Origin: CAYWKL01 sp964459095
GTDB lineage: Bacteria > Patescibacteriota > Microgenomatia > Daviesbacterales > UBA10151
Assembly (NCBI GenBank): GCA_964459095.1
Contig: CAYWKL010000007.1
Span: forward strand, 1-38,701
Length of the DNA stretch: 38,701 bases
Direction: 5' to 3'
Below are positions 31,848-38,701 of the stretch, in pieces; within the stretch, counting starts at the first letter, position 1; each line of letters begins with the position of its first letter. Position numbers and translations under genes: made by a program. The notes beneath the pieces were generated by a model that worked only from the letters and a program-made list of their open reading frames with translations, did no database searches and was not told the origin of the DNA.

Positions 31848-34172
31848 TTAGCCTTGTGAATATCTTGTTTTTATTTTATCTTTAAAGAAAGGGTAGGATA
31901 AAATAGCTACAAAGGTAATTAGGGTTATTAAATACCCTAACCACTCTTGCCAGGAAACTCCTCTTTTAAGCTCAATGTTAAAGCTTCCAGAGTTTGGAGT
32001 TAAAACCATGAACCCTAATGGATCCTGTTTAATAGACACCCCGGAGTTTTTTTGTTTATCAAAAACGCTCCATCCTGAACCACCAGTCATCTGGACTAAA
32101 ACTCCCTCACCATTCAAAACATTCCCTGTAAGAGTGTAGGAATCAGAACTATGTGCATCAAATAAAACCCCAGCTGAATCTTTTTCTTCAATCCAGTTTA
32201 CATACTTTTCCAGGTTTTCCTTATCATCCGCTTTTTTTGGCGGTTTTAAGTCTTTAAGGGTATTAATATTCACTATCTTTACAGGGGAAGAGTTTTTTAA
32301 GTCCGTCTCATAAATTGTGTCACCACTTTTATCATAAACCTTTTTTAAGCTTTCAAATCTCTCAGGATTTTTTATATCTTTATAAAGTTCACTACTCCCT
32401 GGGGTTGTAACTAACATATATTTGGCATTAATAGCTTTTAGCCAATTTTTAGCAATCTCAGAGCTTTCTCCATTTGCTAGTTGGTAATAAATATGCTCAG
32501 GCCAAAAGTTGGTTGATGCCTGAAAAAGTGCACCCCTTAGCTGCCAAACATTAGTAAACCAATTTAGATAAAACCCATAATTTCCCGGAGCAACTACTCT
32601 CTCTCCTTTTTTTACATCAGTATTTTCACTAAACCACTGGGAAATTTTATAAACTGACTGGGTTTTAGGGTCTGTCACTTGCCTTGAGAATATAGCCGAA
32701 GAATTTAAAAAAGGCTGAATATAAACATAAAGCCAAAGAGCAAAAAGAGAAATTACAATCGCGCCTAAAATTCCAAAAAACGGCTTAATCTTTGAGGCTA
32801 ATCTAAAAAGTAGCGCCAAAGCCACAGCTATCAAAACTGATAGGCTCAAATCAGTTTCAATTGCATAACGCAAGGCCTGGGGCAAAAGTTCAATCCTTCT
32901 GTAGGATTCATCTGGTCCTGCAGATGTGTAGTAAAAATAAACAACAAAGAAAAATATTAAAAACCAAAGCAATGCTACAGCAAAACCAAAATCTTTGACA
33001 TATTTTGCTATAAATAGATACAGTAGTATAATTGCTCCTACTCCTGCCACCAAACCCCAGGGGAAAAAAGATAACAGAAGGTTTCCGGTACCAGCACCTT
33101 CTTTAAAAAAAGTTCCTATGAATGTTAAATTATACCAAAATGAGACCAGACCCAAAGTAACTGCCCCAACTAAAACAAGATCAATTAAGCTTAAAAGTCT
33201 ACTTGATTTATTTTGAGCTGAAAAAACAAAACTCATTACCCCTACTAAAAGTATTGAGGAAAAAAGACCTATGGCATTAGTTAGCGCTGCTAAGCCAAAA
33301 AAAATGCAGGTCAATAAAAAATAAATATATTTTTGTTTAAAAAGAAATAATCCATAGAAAACTCCTACTAAAGGAACAAACATTAAGGAAAAAAGGTGGG
33401 GCCCTTCCCCCCACCTAACTAAAACAGTAAATCTTCTGGGATCAAAAAAGCTTTGAGTAAATCTATCTGCAAAAACTTCACCATTTGGCACTACAAAATA
33501 AAGTATTGAAGGGATTACACTATAGAGCATTCCTGAGAGTACTCCTGCAAATATAGATCTTGATAAAAACCAGCCTAGAAAAACAACTGTCAGAGGTCCT
33601 GCAATAAAGCTAAATCCTGTTAGATCTCTATAAGAAGTCCATAAAGGAACTGCAAAAAACTTATTTAATAAAACTTCAAGGAATGGAAGTAGAGGTGTGT
33701 AAAAATTATGAAATGGGAAACCTAAATACCAAAGGGGTGCAAAATTAGGAAAATTAAAGTCCAAAAAAAATCTTGCCATTGAAACATAAGAAACCTCAAT
33801 TGACCCTATATTTGCAGGGCCATTTTTATTCAACCAACCTTCAATAATTTGGTAATTAACTAATGTTATAAGCGCAAGCCCAAGACCTAAAAAAACTAAA
33901 GTACCCATTAAACGAAGATTTGTGGTCAAAGTAAAATTCACATTTGATTCCTTATCCTCTTTAACCCTAATGCCCTCTTTTGCCAAATAATTTTCAAATG
34001 CTTCTTTTACAGTTCCATTAGCTTTTAAAAGATAAGTGCAGGCAACACACTCCTCAGTTGGAGTGAGCTTATGTTCAATTTTTTTTAAGTCCTCAAGATT
34101 TCCGTTTTTTATATCCTCATAAAGCCTAGCAAGGTGATCGCTGCAGAGGGAGATTTGTTTTTTATCTTGCAT
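31848..34172 (-). CDS. GT-C-like membrane protein with N-terminal zinc-binding-like module
   Basis: This is a 774-residue protein. Residues 1-85 are cytoplasmic and carry C10-x2-H13 and C42-x2-C45, which look like a zinc site. TM1 is at about 88-108. The outer loop has E126 in GSIEVSYVSMARFF, then WYLGFPFHNFYTPLLPF, matching the W-x2-G-x-P motif of the PTPS-related proteins. WGEGPHLFSLMFVPL is the second shared motif. About a dozen TMs are followed by a soluble domain (about 495-740) and a last TM with a basic tail. It resembles PTPS-related or YfhO-type proteins. The zinc-like N-terminus is unusual and I cannot name it. Sugar transfer is inferred. Confidence 0.7.
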   Translation of the reverse strand: MQDKKQISLCSDHLARLYEDIKNGNLEDLKKIEHKLTPTEECVACTYLLKANGTVKEAFENYLAKEGIRVKEDKESNVNFTLTTNLRLMGTLVFLGLGLALITLVNYQIIEGWLNKNGPANIGSIEVSYVSMARFFLDFNFPNFAPLWYLGFPFHNFYTPLLPFLEVLLNKFFAVPLWTSYRDLTGFSFIAGPLTVVFLGWFLSRSIFAGVLSGMLYSVIPSILYFVVPNGEVFADRFTQSFFDPRRFTVLVRWGEGPHLFSLMFVPLVGVFYGLFLFKQKYIYFLLTCIFFGLAALTNAIGLFSSILLVGVMSFVFSAQNKSSRLLSLIDLVLVGAVTLGLVSFWYNLTFIGTFFKEGAGTGNLLLSFFPWGLVAGVGAIILLYLFIAKYVKDFGFAVALLWFLIFFFVVYFYYTSAGPDESYRRIELLPQALRYAIETDLSLSVLIAVALALLFRLASKIKPFFGILGAIVISLFALWLYVYIQPFLNSSAIFSRQVTDPKTQSVYKISQWFSENTDVKKGERVVAPGNYGFYLNWFTNVWQLRGALFQASTNFWPEHIYYQLANGESSEIAKNWLKAINAKYMLVTTPGSSELYKDIKNPERFESLKKVYDKSGDTIYETDLKNSSPVKIVNINTLKDLKPPKKADDKENLEKYVNWIEEKDSAGVLFDAHSSDSYTLTGNVLNGEGVLVQMTGGSGWSVFDKQKNSGVSIKQDPLGFMVLTPNSGSFNIELKRGVSWQEWLGYLITLITFVAILSYPFFKDKIKTRYSQG

Positions 34173-34210
34173 ACTTCTACTTTAAGGCAAAACAATTTTA
34201 AAGTAAAACA

Positions 34211-34255
34211 AGACTTCTGAGTCTAACACCTCCGAGGTGTTATAGCTTCACACCT
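34211..34255. repeat. Nested inverted repeats with three ACACCT/AGGTGT half-sites
   Basis: A perfect 19-base palindrome lies at 34224-34242 (arms of nine bases around one C, core ACACCTCCGAGGTGT). A third half-site ACACCT is at 34250-34255. A separate small stem, AGACT-TCTG-AGTCT, is at 34211-34224. The element lies 52-83 bases upstream of the 774-residue protein gene and after the stop of the 480-residue gene. Two TATAAT boxes on the minus strand lie at 34262-34272. It could be a terminator-like RNA structure, an attenuator or an operator. Confidence 0.6.
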
Positions 34256-34273
34256 TGGGATATTATATTATAC

Positions 34274-35716
34274 TTATGAGACAGGGTTTATAATCTTTTT
34301 TGGGTTAGAAGAAAAAGAAAGCTTGACTAATATTATCCCCAGCAAAAGCAAGGTAAAAAGGGAAAGGGAACCTGCCAATAGTGTTGATGTATCACCAGGA
34401 GTAAATACTCTTGCAAAGCTTCCTATCCCAATATGATATTGCTGGCTTACTGTCTGACTCGCAATAGTCATTCTTATAGTATCTATGGACATTAAACTAG
34501 CAAATCCTAAAAACGCAATAAAACATGTTGCTACAAGAAAATATAAGGCACTCATTAGTCTTGAGGTTTTGAGTAACACATACTTTTTTAAGAAATACTG
34601 ATTTAGTGCTGCAACAATAAATGCCACAAGAAAGGCTCCTGCAAAGATAAGCTCTATTTCATACCTGGAGGATGTAAAAATTCCTGAAAGATTAATATTT
34701 TTACTAAATGAAAAAAGTGCCCAATAACTTAAAAGAAGAGCAAGTCCTACAAACACAGGTCTTAATTTTTCTCTTCTATCAAAAACTATGAATGAGATTG
34801 TACCTGCAATAGGTACGGCTGGAATTGCTAAGGGCAAAACTGCTAAAGACTTATTGAAGGTCAAAACAACATGGTCAATTGTTAAAATTTGTGCCATTAA
34901 ATTTGGATAATACCAAAAGAATGCTAGAGCCAGTGAGCTTAAAACTACAAATGGCCCTCTTGAAAGCCTTAATCTGAAACCTCCCACAAACCCCTCTGCA
35001 AAGGAAAGTATTGTAAATATTACCAAAAGATTAAAGAAAGCGAAGGGGGAAATAATGGCAACAACTGCTGCTCCCATTGCTGAAAGTACTCCATAAGAAA
35101 AAATTCCAGTTGAAATATAATGCTGCATTGCAAGCAAAACCAAAGGAATAAAAGCAAATGCAAAAGCATGTCCTCCATCACCTGAAAGCAATGTCCCTAT
35201 TAAAGGCATACCATTTTTTAAAAAAGGTGTAGGCAAAATAAAAAATAGCGCTGCTAAAAATGCTGCTAAATCATTTCTAAATACATTTTTCCTTACAAAA
35301 AGATAAATACTTATAGGCACAACTAAAAATGCAAGAATAGTTAAGCCTAAAAAGAATTGATCTTTAGTAATGAACCCTGCGGAGGCAAAAAAATTTGCAG
35401 CCATGGTAAGTGCAGCGCTGTTATATGAAGGAGAAAGATTTAACTTAAGGATTGGTAAAAATAGAGTTAAGTTTATCAGTGAGATTATAGAAAGAAATAT
35501 TACAGTCCAGGCTCCAAACCCTCCCCCTTCAAGAAGAGAAATAATCTTTTCAGCACTAGTTTCCTTCGGCGAGTCAATTTTACTTTTTTGAAGATAAACT
35601 CCTCTTTTTATATCTTCATACCCTTCAATTTGGTAATCTTTTTGAGGATTTTCTTTAAGATTTTTCTTTGTGTGTTTAACTTCCCCTTTTTGGGGAGATT
35701 TTTGGGCAGTGTGCAT
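34274..35716 (-). CDS. Polytopic membrane protein, distant GT-C/PTPS-related homolog
   Basis: This 480-residue protein starts with a lysine-rich cytoplasmic tail of about 65 residues. TM1 (about 68-90) follows, and then about ten further membrane segments to the end. SGDGGHAFAFAFIPLVLLAM aligns with the G-x3-H-x5-F-x-P motif of its neighbours, which supports homology. The first outer loop (LSPSYNSAALTMAANFF) has no acid at the GT-C catalytic position, and there is no soluble C-terminal domain. It may be a non-catalytic partner. It has a clear promoter upstream at 35734-35763. No confident function. Confidence 0.6.
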   Translation of the reverse strand: MHTAQKSPQKGEVKHTKKNLKENPQKDYQIEGYEDIKRGVYLQKSKIDSPKETSAEKIISLLEGGGFGAWTVIFLSIISLINLTLFLPILKLNLSPSYNSAALTMAANFFASAGFITKDQFFLGLTILAFLVVPISIYLFVRKNVFRNDLAAFLAALFFILPTPFLKNGMPLIGTLLSGDGGHAFAFAFIPLVLLAMQHYISTGIFSYGVLSAMGAAVVAIISPFAFFNLLVIFTILSFAEGFVGGFRLRLSRGPFVVLSSLALAFFWYYPNLMAQILTIDHVVLTFNKSLAVLPLAIPAVPIAGTISFIVFDRREKLRPVFVGLALLLSYWALFSFSKNINLSGIFTSSRYEIELIFAGAFLVAFIVAALNQYFLKKYVLLKTSRLMSALYFLVATCFIAFLGFASLMSIDTIRMTIASQTVSQQYHIGIGSFARVFTPGDTSTLLAGSLSLFTLLLLGIILVKLSFSSNPKKIINPVS

Positions 35717-35733
35717 ATTCTGTGCTTATTTAA

Positions 35734-35763
35734 ATCATATGCACTTATTCTTAAGCTTGTCAA
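35734..35763 (-). promoter_or_regulatory. Promoter of the 480-residue membrane protein gene
   Basis: On the minus strand, a perfect TTGACA (35763-35758), 18 bases and TATGAT (35739-35734). The ATG at 35716 is 17 bases after the -10 box, giving a leader of about ten bases. The rest of the 35717-35836 gap is AT-rich, with only a weak AAAATA-GAT-TATTTT stem after the upstream stop. Confidence 0.6.
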
Positions 35764-35836
35764 GATACATTCTTATATATTAATTATTTAGCCTCAAAAT
35801 TCTATGGGAATATATCAAAATAATCTATTTTTTGGT

Positions 35837-37642
35837 CTAGTCTAGAGAAATTTTTTTGAAAATAAATTTTGCTATAAGATTAAATTTAAAAATTAAGTAA
35901 AGCATTATAGTAAAAAGAAGCAATGAGAAGACGTGGCTAAATAGAGACGGATTATACTCAATTTTTATAATTTCAGCAAAGCTAGATTTGGAAACAAGGA
36001 CTGTATTCCCTAAACTATCTTCAGTCACTTTAATATCTGGGTTCTCTGATCTCCAATTTTGATGATATGTTTGGGCGATAGATATAACTTTCTTTGCTTT
36101 GGGTATTCTACTTAATATGACTCTATTAGCTCTTTTTTCAATCTTAACACCTTCTTGTAACGTATCTATATATTCTCTCAATCTTAAATTATCCTCACCA
36201 TTTTTTGGTCTCTTAACCGAGAAAATACTGTTATCTGTAACCCTGGCCATATTAATTGCTTCTATTGGTCCGCCTGACCCATTTAAAATATTACCATTAG
36301 AATTCGCTATAGGGTATGGTGTTTCAAATTTTTGTGAATTCTTAAAGTCTAGAAAAAAATCCTTAGAATCTTTATTGTGTACTAAGTAAGTCCTTATCCC
36401 CAAGGCTTCCATCCACATCTTCGAAGTTTCAAGAGAGTTACCTTCTCTAATTTGATATGAAGCCATTGCCCAAGTGGGATGAATTGTTACCCCGTCATTT
36501 CCTCCTCTCAACTGAGTTAAATTTTTGTATTGATTTATCCAAAAGACTGTAGAGCCTGAAAAAAAATAGTTACTCCTGGAACCATCTTGTATTAGATTTA
36601 ATACCTCAATTTTAAACTTATTTGAGTTTAAATCATGTATAAGATTATAAAATTTAACCCATCCAAGTAAACTAACAATGCAGATTAAAATTAATAAGGA
36701 GACCTTCTTGTTAAACTTAAGGCTAAAAAAGACGCTGATAATAATGAAACTTATCCCAAGTTGTAGCTCTTTAGTATAGCTTATCCAGTCAAGAACAAAA
36801 TCAGGATCTGATACAAATCGCAAAATTGTTAAGAATCCAAAGCTAAAGAAAAAAAGCAAACCAAAAAAAGTTAAGTTATTTAATTTTAATTTCCCTTTTT
36901 TTACAACCCAGACAGCCACAATTATTGGGATTATTCGCAAAGACAAATCAAAAATAAGTTTTAAAACATTGATTAAAGGCTGTCCTCCAAAAGATGGATT
37001 TAAGATTAAAGTTTGCAAAAATCCCAAGGTATACCAGGTTGTAGAAAGAAATAAACTTGCAAATAAAACTAAAGTTACTTTTAGTATGGTTTCCATCCAT
37101 ACTCTAGGGCTTTTGAGCACTATTATTAGTGATAAAAAACCTATGATAATTGGAACTATAACTGAAATATCTATTAATAATAAAAAAGATATCGAAAGGA
37201 TTAGTAATAGATCAAAAAAATGACTATTTTTCTTTAAAAAATCAACAAAAATATATAAAACAAAGGGTAAAGAAAAAAAGGAAATATGCCCCAAGCCGTT
37301 TTGAAAATTGATCATAATATATGAAAAAGGAAGAAGAATGTTTATAGCTACTAGCGCTAAACCAAAGAGATTTGTGGCTCCCAGCTTTTTACTAAACAAA
37401 TATAAACCTATATTCCCTACCAGGTAGCTTAGAATAAACACTAGCCAAAAAGATTGCTCAGGAGTAAAACCAAATATCCTATTTAAAAAAAGTGATGAAA
37501 AAGGCAAAACAGGGCCAATAAGATAATTAAATGGATTCCCTAAATACCAATATGGGTACCAGAAAAAATTAGGGAAGCTGGAATTGAAAAAATCTAAAAG
37601 AGCAATTGTAGAAGGGATTAGCGAGGCTTGATGCAGAAACAT
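35837..37642 (-). CDS. GT-C-like membrane protein lacking the first transmembrane helix
   Basis: This 601-residue polytopic protein starts in the region equivalent to the first outer loop of its relatives: LHQASLIPSTIALLDFF and then WYPYWYLGNPFNYLIGPVLPF, matching WYLGFPFHNFYTPLLPF of the 774-residue protein. QNGLGHISFFSLPFVLYIF is the second shared motif. TM1 and the loop acid are missing. After about 11 membrane segments, a soluble domain of roughly 200 residues (FFSGSTVFWINQYKNL, SIAQTYHQNWRS) and a final TM follow. It starts ten bases after the TGA of the upstream gene, in the same frame, behind TGA TAA. It is either a natural short form or N-terminally truncated. Function unproven. Confidence 0.62.
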   Translation of the reverse strand: MFLHQASLIPSTIALLDFFNSSFPNFFWYPYWYLGNPFNYLIGPVLPFSSLFLNRIFGFTPEQSFWLVFILSYLVGNIGLYLFSKKLGATNLFGLALVAINILLPFSYIMINFQNGLGHISFFSLPFVLYIFVDFLKKNSHFFDLLLILSISFLLLIDISVIVPIIIGFLSLIIVLKSPRVWMETILKVTLVLFASLFLSTTWYTLGFLQTLILNPSFGGQPLINVLKLIFDLSLRIIPIIVAVWVVKKGKLKLNNLTFFGLLFFFSFGFLTILRFVSDPDFVLDWISYTKELQLGISFIIISVFFSLKFNKKVSLLILICIVSLLGWVKFYNLIHDLNSNKFKIEVLNLIQDGSRSNYFFSGSTVFWINQYKNLTQLRGGNDGVTIHPTWAMASYQIREGNSLETSKMWMEALGIRTYLVHNKDSKDFFLDFKNSQKFETPYPIANSNGNILNGSGGPIEAINMARVTDNSIFSVKRPKNGEDNLRLREYIDTLQEGVKIEKRANRVILSRIPKAKKVISIAQTYHQNWRSENPDIKVTEDSLGNTVLVSKSSFAEIIKIEYNPSLFSHVFSLLLFTIMLYLIFKFNLIAKFIFKKISLD

Positions 37643-37651
37643 AAAAATTTA

Positions 37652-38557
37652 TCACTCCCCCGCTTCAGGCTCAGAAGGTTCAGGTTCTTTGGTTTTAGAT
37701 GATACTGATGCCTCCTTTTCATCCTCTACAGGAGAATTTAAGTTAGAAGATGTTCTCCAATCAACAGATAGTTTATAGTAGGAAAACTCTTTTCCTGTTG
37801 AGGCTGTTTCAAACTTTGCTATATCAAATGGTCCTATCGATTTTTCAAATTCTGCAGCAAAACCTACTTTTGTATCTACAACGCTGTCATCTTTATCATA
37901 AAAGCTAGCTGTTATCCTTACCCAGAAAACCTCTTCAGGCACCCCGTTCATAACCTCTCCTACTACTCTTTTTAGACCAGCCTGGGTTTTAAGCTCATGG
38001 CTTAAAATTCTAACTGATTTTGGCTCTACTGTTGCACTATATGCTCCCAAAATCTCTTCAATTCGCTGATCAGTATTTATAACCTCCTGTTTTGCTTTGA
38101 TTTCTGCAAGTTTGCGCTCTGAGTCTTTTTTAGCCTTTTCACCTTCAGTTAATTCCCTTTCTACAAGTTGTTGCAAAGAGGAACCTTTACCTCTATAGCT
38201 TGCGTCCACCATAAGAATTGTTTTTCCTGTTGGAATTGTTACAATAGCTGTAAAAGTTCCATCTCCATTTTTTGCAACCTCTTTCCCATTTACTGAGACA
38301 AAAGCTCCAGCAGGTTCAACACTTCCCTTAACAAAAAGTTTTGCTCCTTCAACAGAGGCGCCATCTGCAGGGGTGGTAATTGTTATTACAGGACCTGGGG
38401 ATTCAAGATAGCCGTAACCCAAAAAAACTGCAGTGCTTATTAAAAATGCACTAATAATATAAATAACAGTGCGCCTAGAAATCCTGATTCTATATCCAAT
38501 ATGGCGCAAAGTTTTTCTTAAGCCATAATAAATTTCCTGAGCAGTAAACATTGCCAT
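37652..38557 (-). CDS. Membrane-anchored protein with Ig-like and FxLYD-like domains
   Basis: This protein of about 301 residues has a basic cytoplasmic N-terminus, one TM (about residues 29-48) and an extracytoplasmic part. ITTPADGASVEGAKLFVKG and NGDGTFTAIVTIPTGKTIL form a glucodextranase-B/Big-type Ig-like domain. A charged helical linker, probably coiled coil (about 125-165), precedes a beta domain KRVVGEVMNGVPEEVFWVRI, which resembles FxLYD domains. The tail is Glu/Pro-rich. Starts at GTG 38575, ATG 38557 and ATG 38551 are in frame. I prefer 38557 because a promoter -10 box ends three bases before the GTG. It may scaffold or tether glycan outside the cell. Confidence 0.7.
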   Translation of the reverse strand: MAMFTAQEIYYGLRKTLRHIGYRIRISRRTVIYIISAFLISTAVFLGYGYLESPGPVITITTPADGASVEGAKLFVKGSVEPAGAFVSVNGKEVAKNGDGTFTAIVTIPTGKTILMVDASYRGKGSSLQQLVERELTEGEKAKKDSERKLAEIKAKQEVINTDQRIEEILGAYSATVEPKSVRILSHELKTQAGLKRVVGEVMNGVPEEVFWVRITASFYDKDDSVVDTKVGFAAEFEKSIGPFDIAKFETASTGKEFSYYKLSVDWRTSSNLNSPVEDEKEASVSSKTKEPEPSEPEAGE

Positions 38558-38577
38558 TAATTTAAAGTATTCCACAA

Positions 38578-38607
38578 ATTAAAACTTTAGGCAAGTTAGA
38601 CTGGCAA
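38578..38607 (-). promoter_or_regulatory. Promoter of the Ig-like protein gene
   Basis: On the minus strand, TTGCCA (38607-38602), 18 bases and TTTAAT (38583-38578). The -10 box is 20 bases before the ATG at 38557. This position supports 38557 or 38551 over the GTG at 38575. Confidence 0.45.
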
Positions 38608-38615
38608 TCTCTTTA

Positions 38616-38634
38616 TCACACCCCCGGGGTGTAA
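38616..38634. repeat. GC-rich palindrome, second copy of the ACACCYCCGRGGTGT element
   Basis: A perfect 15-base palindrome ACACCCCCGGGGTGT lies at 38618-38632 in very AT-rich surroundings, with a further matching pair at 38616/38634. It differs from the 34226-34240 core at two positions that form one base pair. It lies about ten bases upstream of the -35 box of the Ig-like protein gene. Confidence 0.65.
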
Positions 38635-38655
38635 CAAAAAATTAAGAAATTCCTA

Positions 38656-38684
38656 TTGACAAGATGTACGTTAGATGATAACTT
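38656..38684 (+). promoter_or_regulatory. Promoter for a gene leaving the window
   Basis: A perfect TTGACA at 38656-38661, 17 bases and TAACTT at 38679-38684 on the plus strand. The ATG at 38691 is six bases after the -10 box, so a leaderless mRNA is predicted. Confidence 0.5.
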
Positions 38685-38690
38685 AATAAC

Positions 38691-38701
38691 ATGAACACAA
38701 T
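38691..38701 (+). CDS. Possible start of a gene that runs off the window
   Basis: ATG AAC ACA is in a promoter-proximal position and continues past the end of the sequence. Only three codons are visible, so nothing can be said about the product. The call rests on the promoter position. Confidence 0.35.

Noticed and set aside
34224..34242. CIRCE heat-shock element
   Set aside because: CIRCE has TTAGCACTC arms separated by nine bases. This palindrome has different arms and a one-base centre.
34224..34242. Plain Rho-independent terminator
   Set aside because: The 19-base stem lacks a directly following T run on either strand, and the matching copy at 38618 lies upstream of a gene. I left it as an unassigned element and did not call a terminator.
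37640..37654. TGA read through as an amino acid (recoded CPR genetic code) to fuse two genes
   Set aside because: The TGA is followed at once by an in-frame TAA, and TGA serves as a normal stop in many ATGA overlaps here.
1..38701. tRNA, rRNA, CRISPR arrays, insertion sequences or phage genes
   Set aside because: No cloverleaf-like, direct-repeat-spacer or transposase/integrase signature was seen on either strand.

Overview
The window is AT-rich, gene-dense bacterial DNA. It is almost entirely a surface-glycan assembly locus: glycosyltransferases of three fold classes (GT2, GT4 and membrane GT-C), sugar-modifying enzymes and one lipid-linked-glycan flippase. The best guess for the host is a Patescibacteria/CPR lineage of the Microgenomates type. 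That is an inference from the many GT39-like and PTPS-related membrane proteins, the tight ATGA gene overlaps, the scarcity of Shine-Dalgarno sequences and the base composition. There is no rRNA or marker gene to prove it. TGA is used as a normal stop throughout, which argues against the recoded Gracilibacteria/Absconditabacteria.

Layout. (1) Bases 1-9064, plus strand: the end of an operon in which nearly every stop overlaps the next start. It holds a GT2 tail, two methyltransferases, a GT39-like enzyme, a GT4, a NodU/TobZ-type carbamoyltransferase, a third methyltransferase and a fused double GT4. (2) Bases 9068-20320, minus strand: a seven-gene operon read from the divergent region at 20321-20375. 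Its order is GT2, methyltransferase, GT2, GT4, GT39-like, then two tandem paralogous PTPS-related membrane proteins of about 1000 residues. (3) Bases 20376-21958, plus strand: a two-gene unit of PIG-L deacetylase and formyltransferase. (4) Bases 21945-24951, minus strand: GT2, NAD-dependent epimerase, RmlC-like cupin and RmlD-like reductase. (5) Bases 24999-26543, plus strand: a lone GT39-like protein. (6) Bases 26540-31785, minus strand: GT2, GT4, GT39-like and a Wzx-type flippase. (7) Bases 31848-38557, minus strand: an Ig-like membrane-anchored protein followed by three PTPS-related-like membrane proteins, with palindromic elements upstream of two of the genes. A plus-strand gene may begin at 38691.

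Working model (inference). Cytoplasmic GT2 and GT4 enzymes build a lipid-linked glycan. Methyl-, carbamoyl- and possibly formyltransferases decorate it, and the epimerase/RmlC/RmlD-like set supplies a deoxysugar. The flippase exports it, and the GT-C proteins add polyprenyl-phosphate sugars outside the membrane.

No tRNA, rRNA, CRISPR array, insertion sequence or integrase was seen. No gap between genes exceeds 300 bases. The largest, 35717-35836 (120 bases) and 34173-34273 (101 bases), hold a promoter and nested palindromes respectively. Convergent gene ends abut or overlap and leave no room for conventional terminators.
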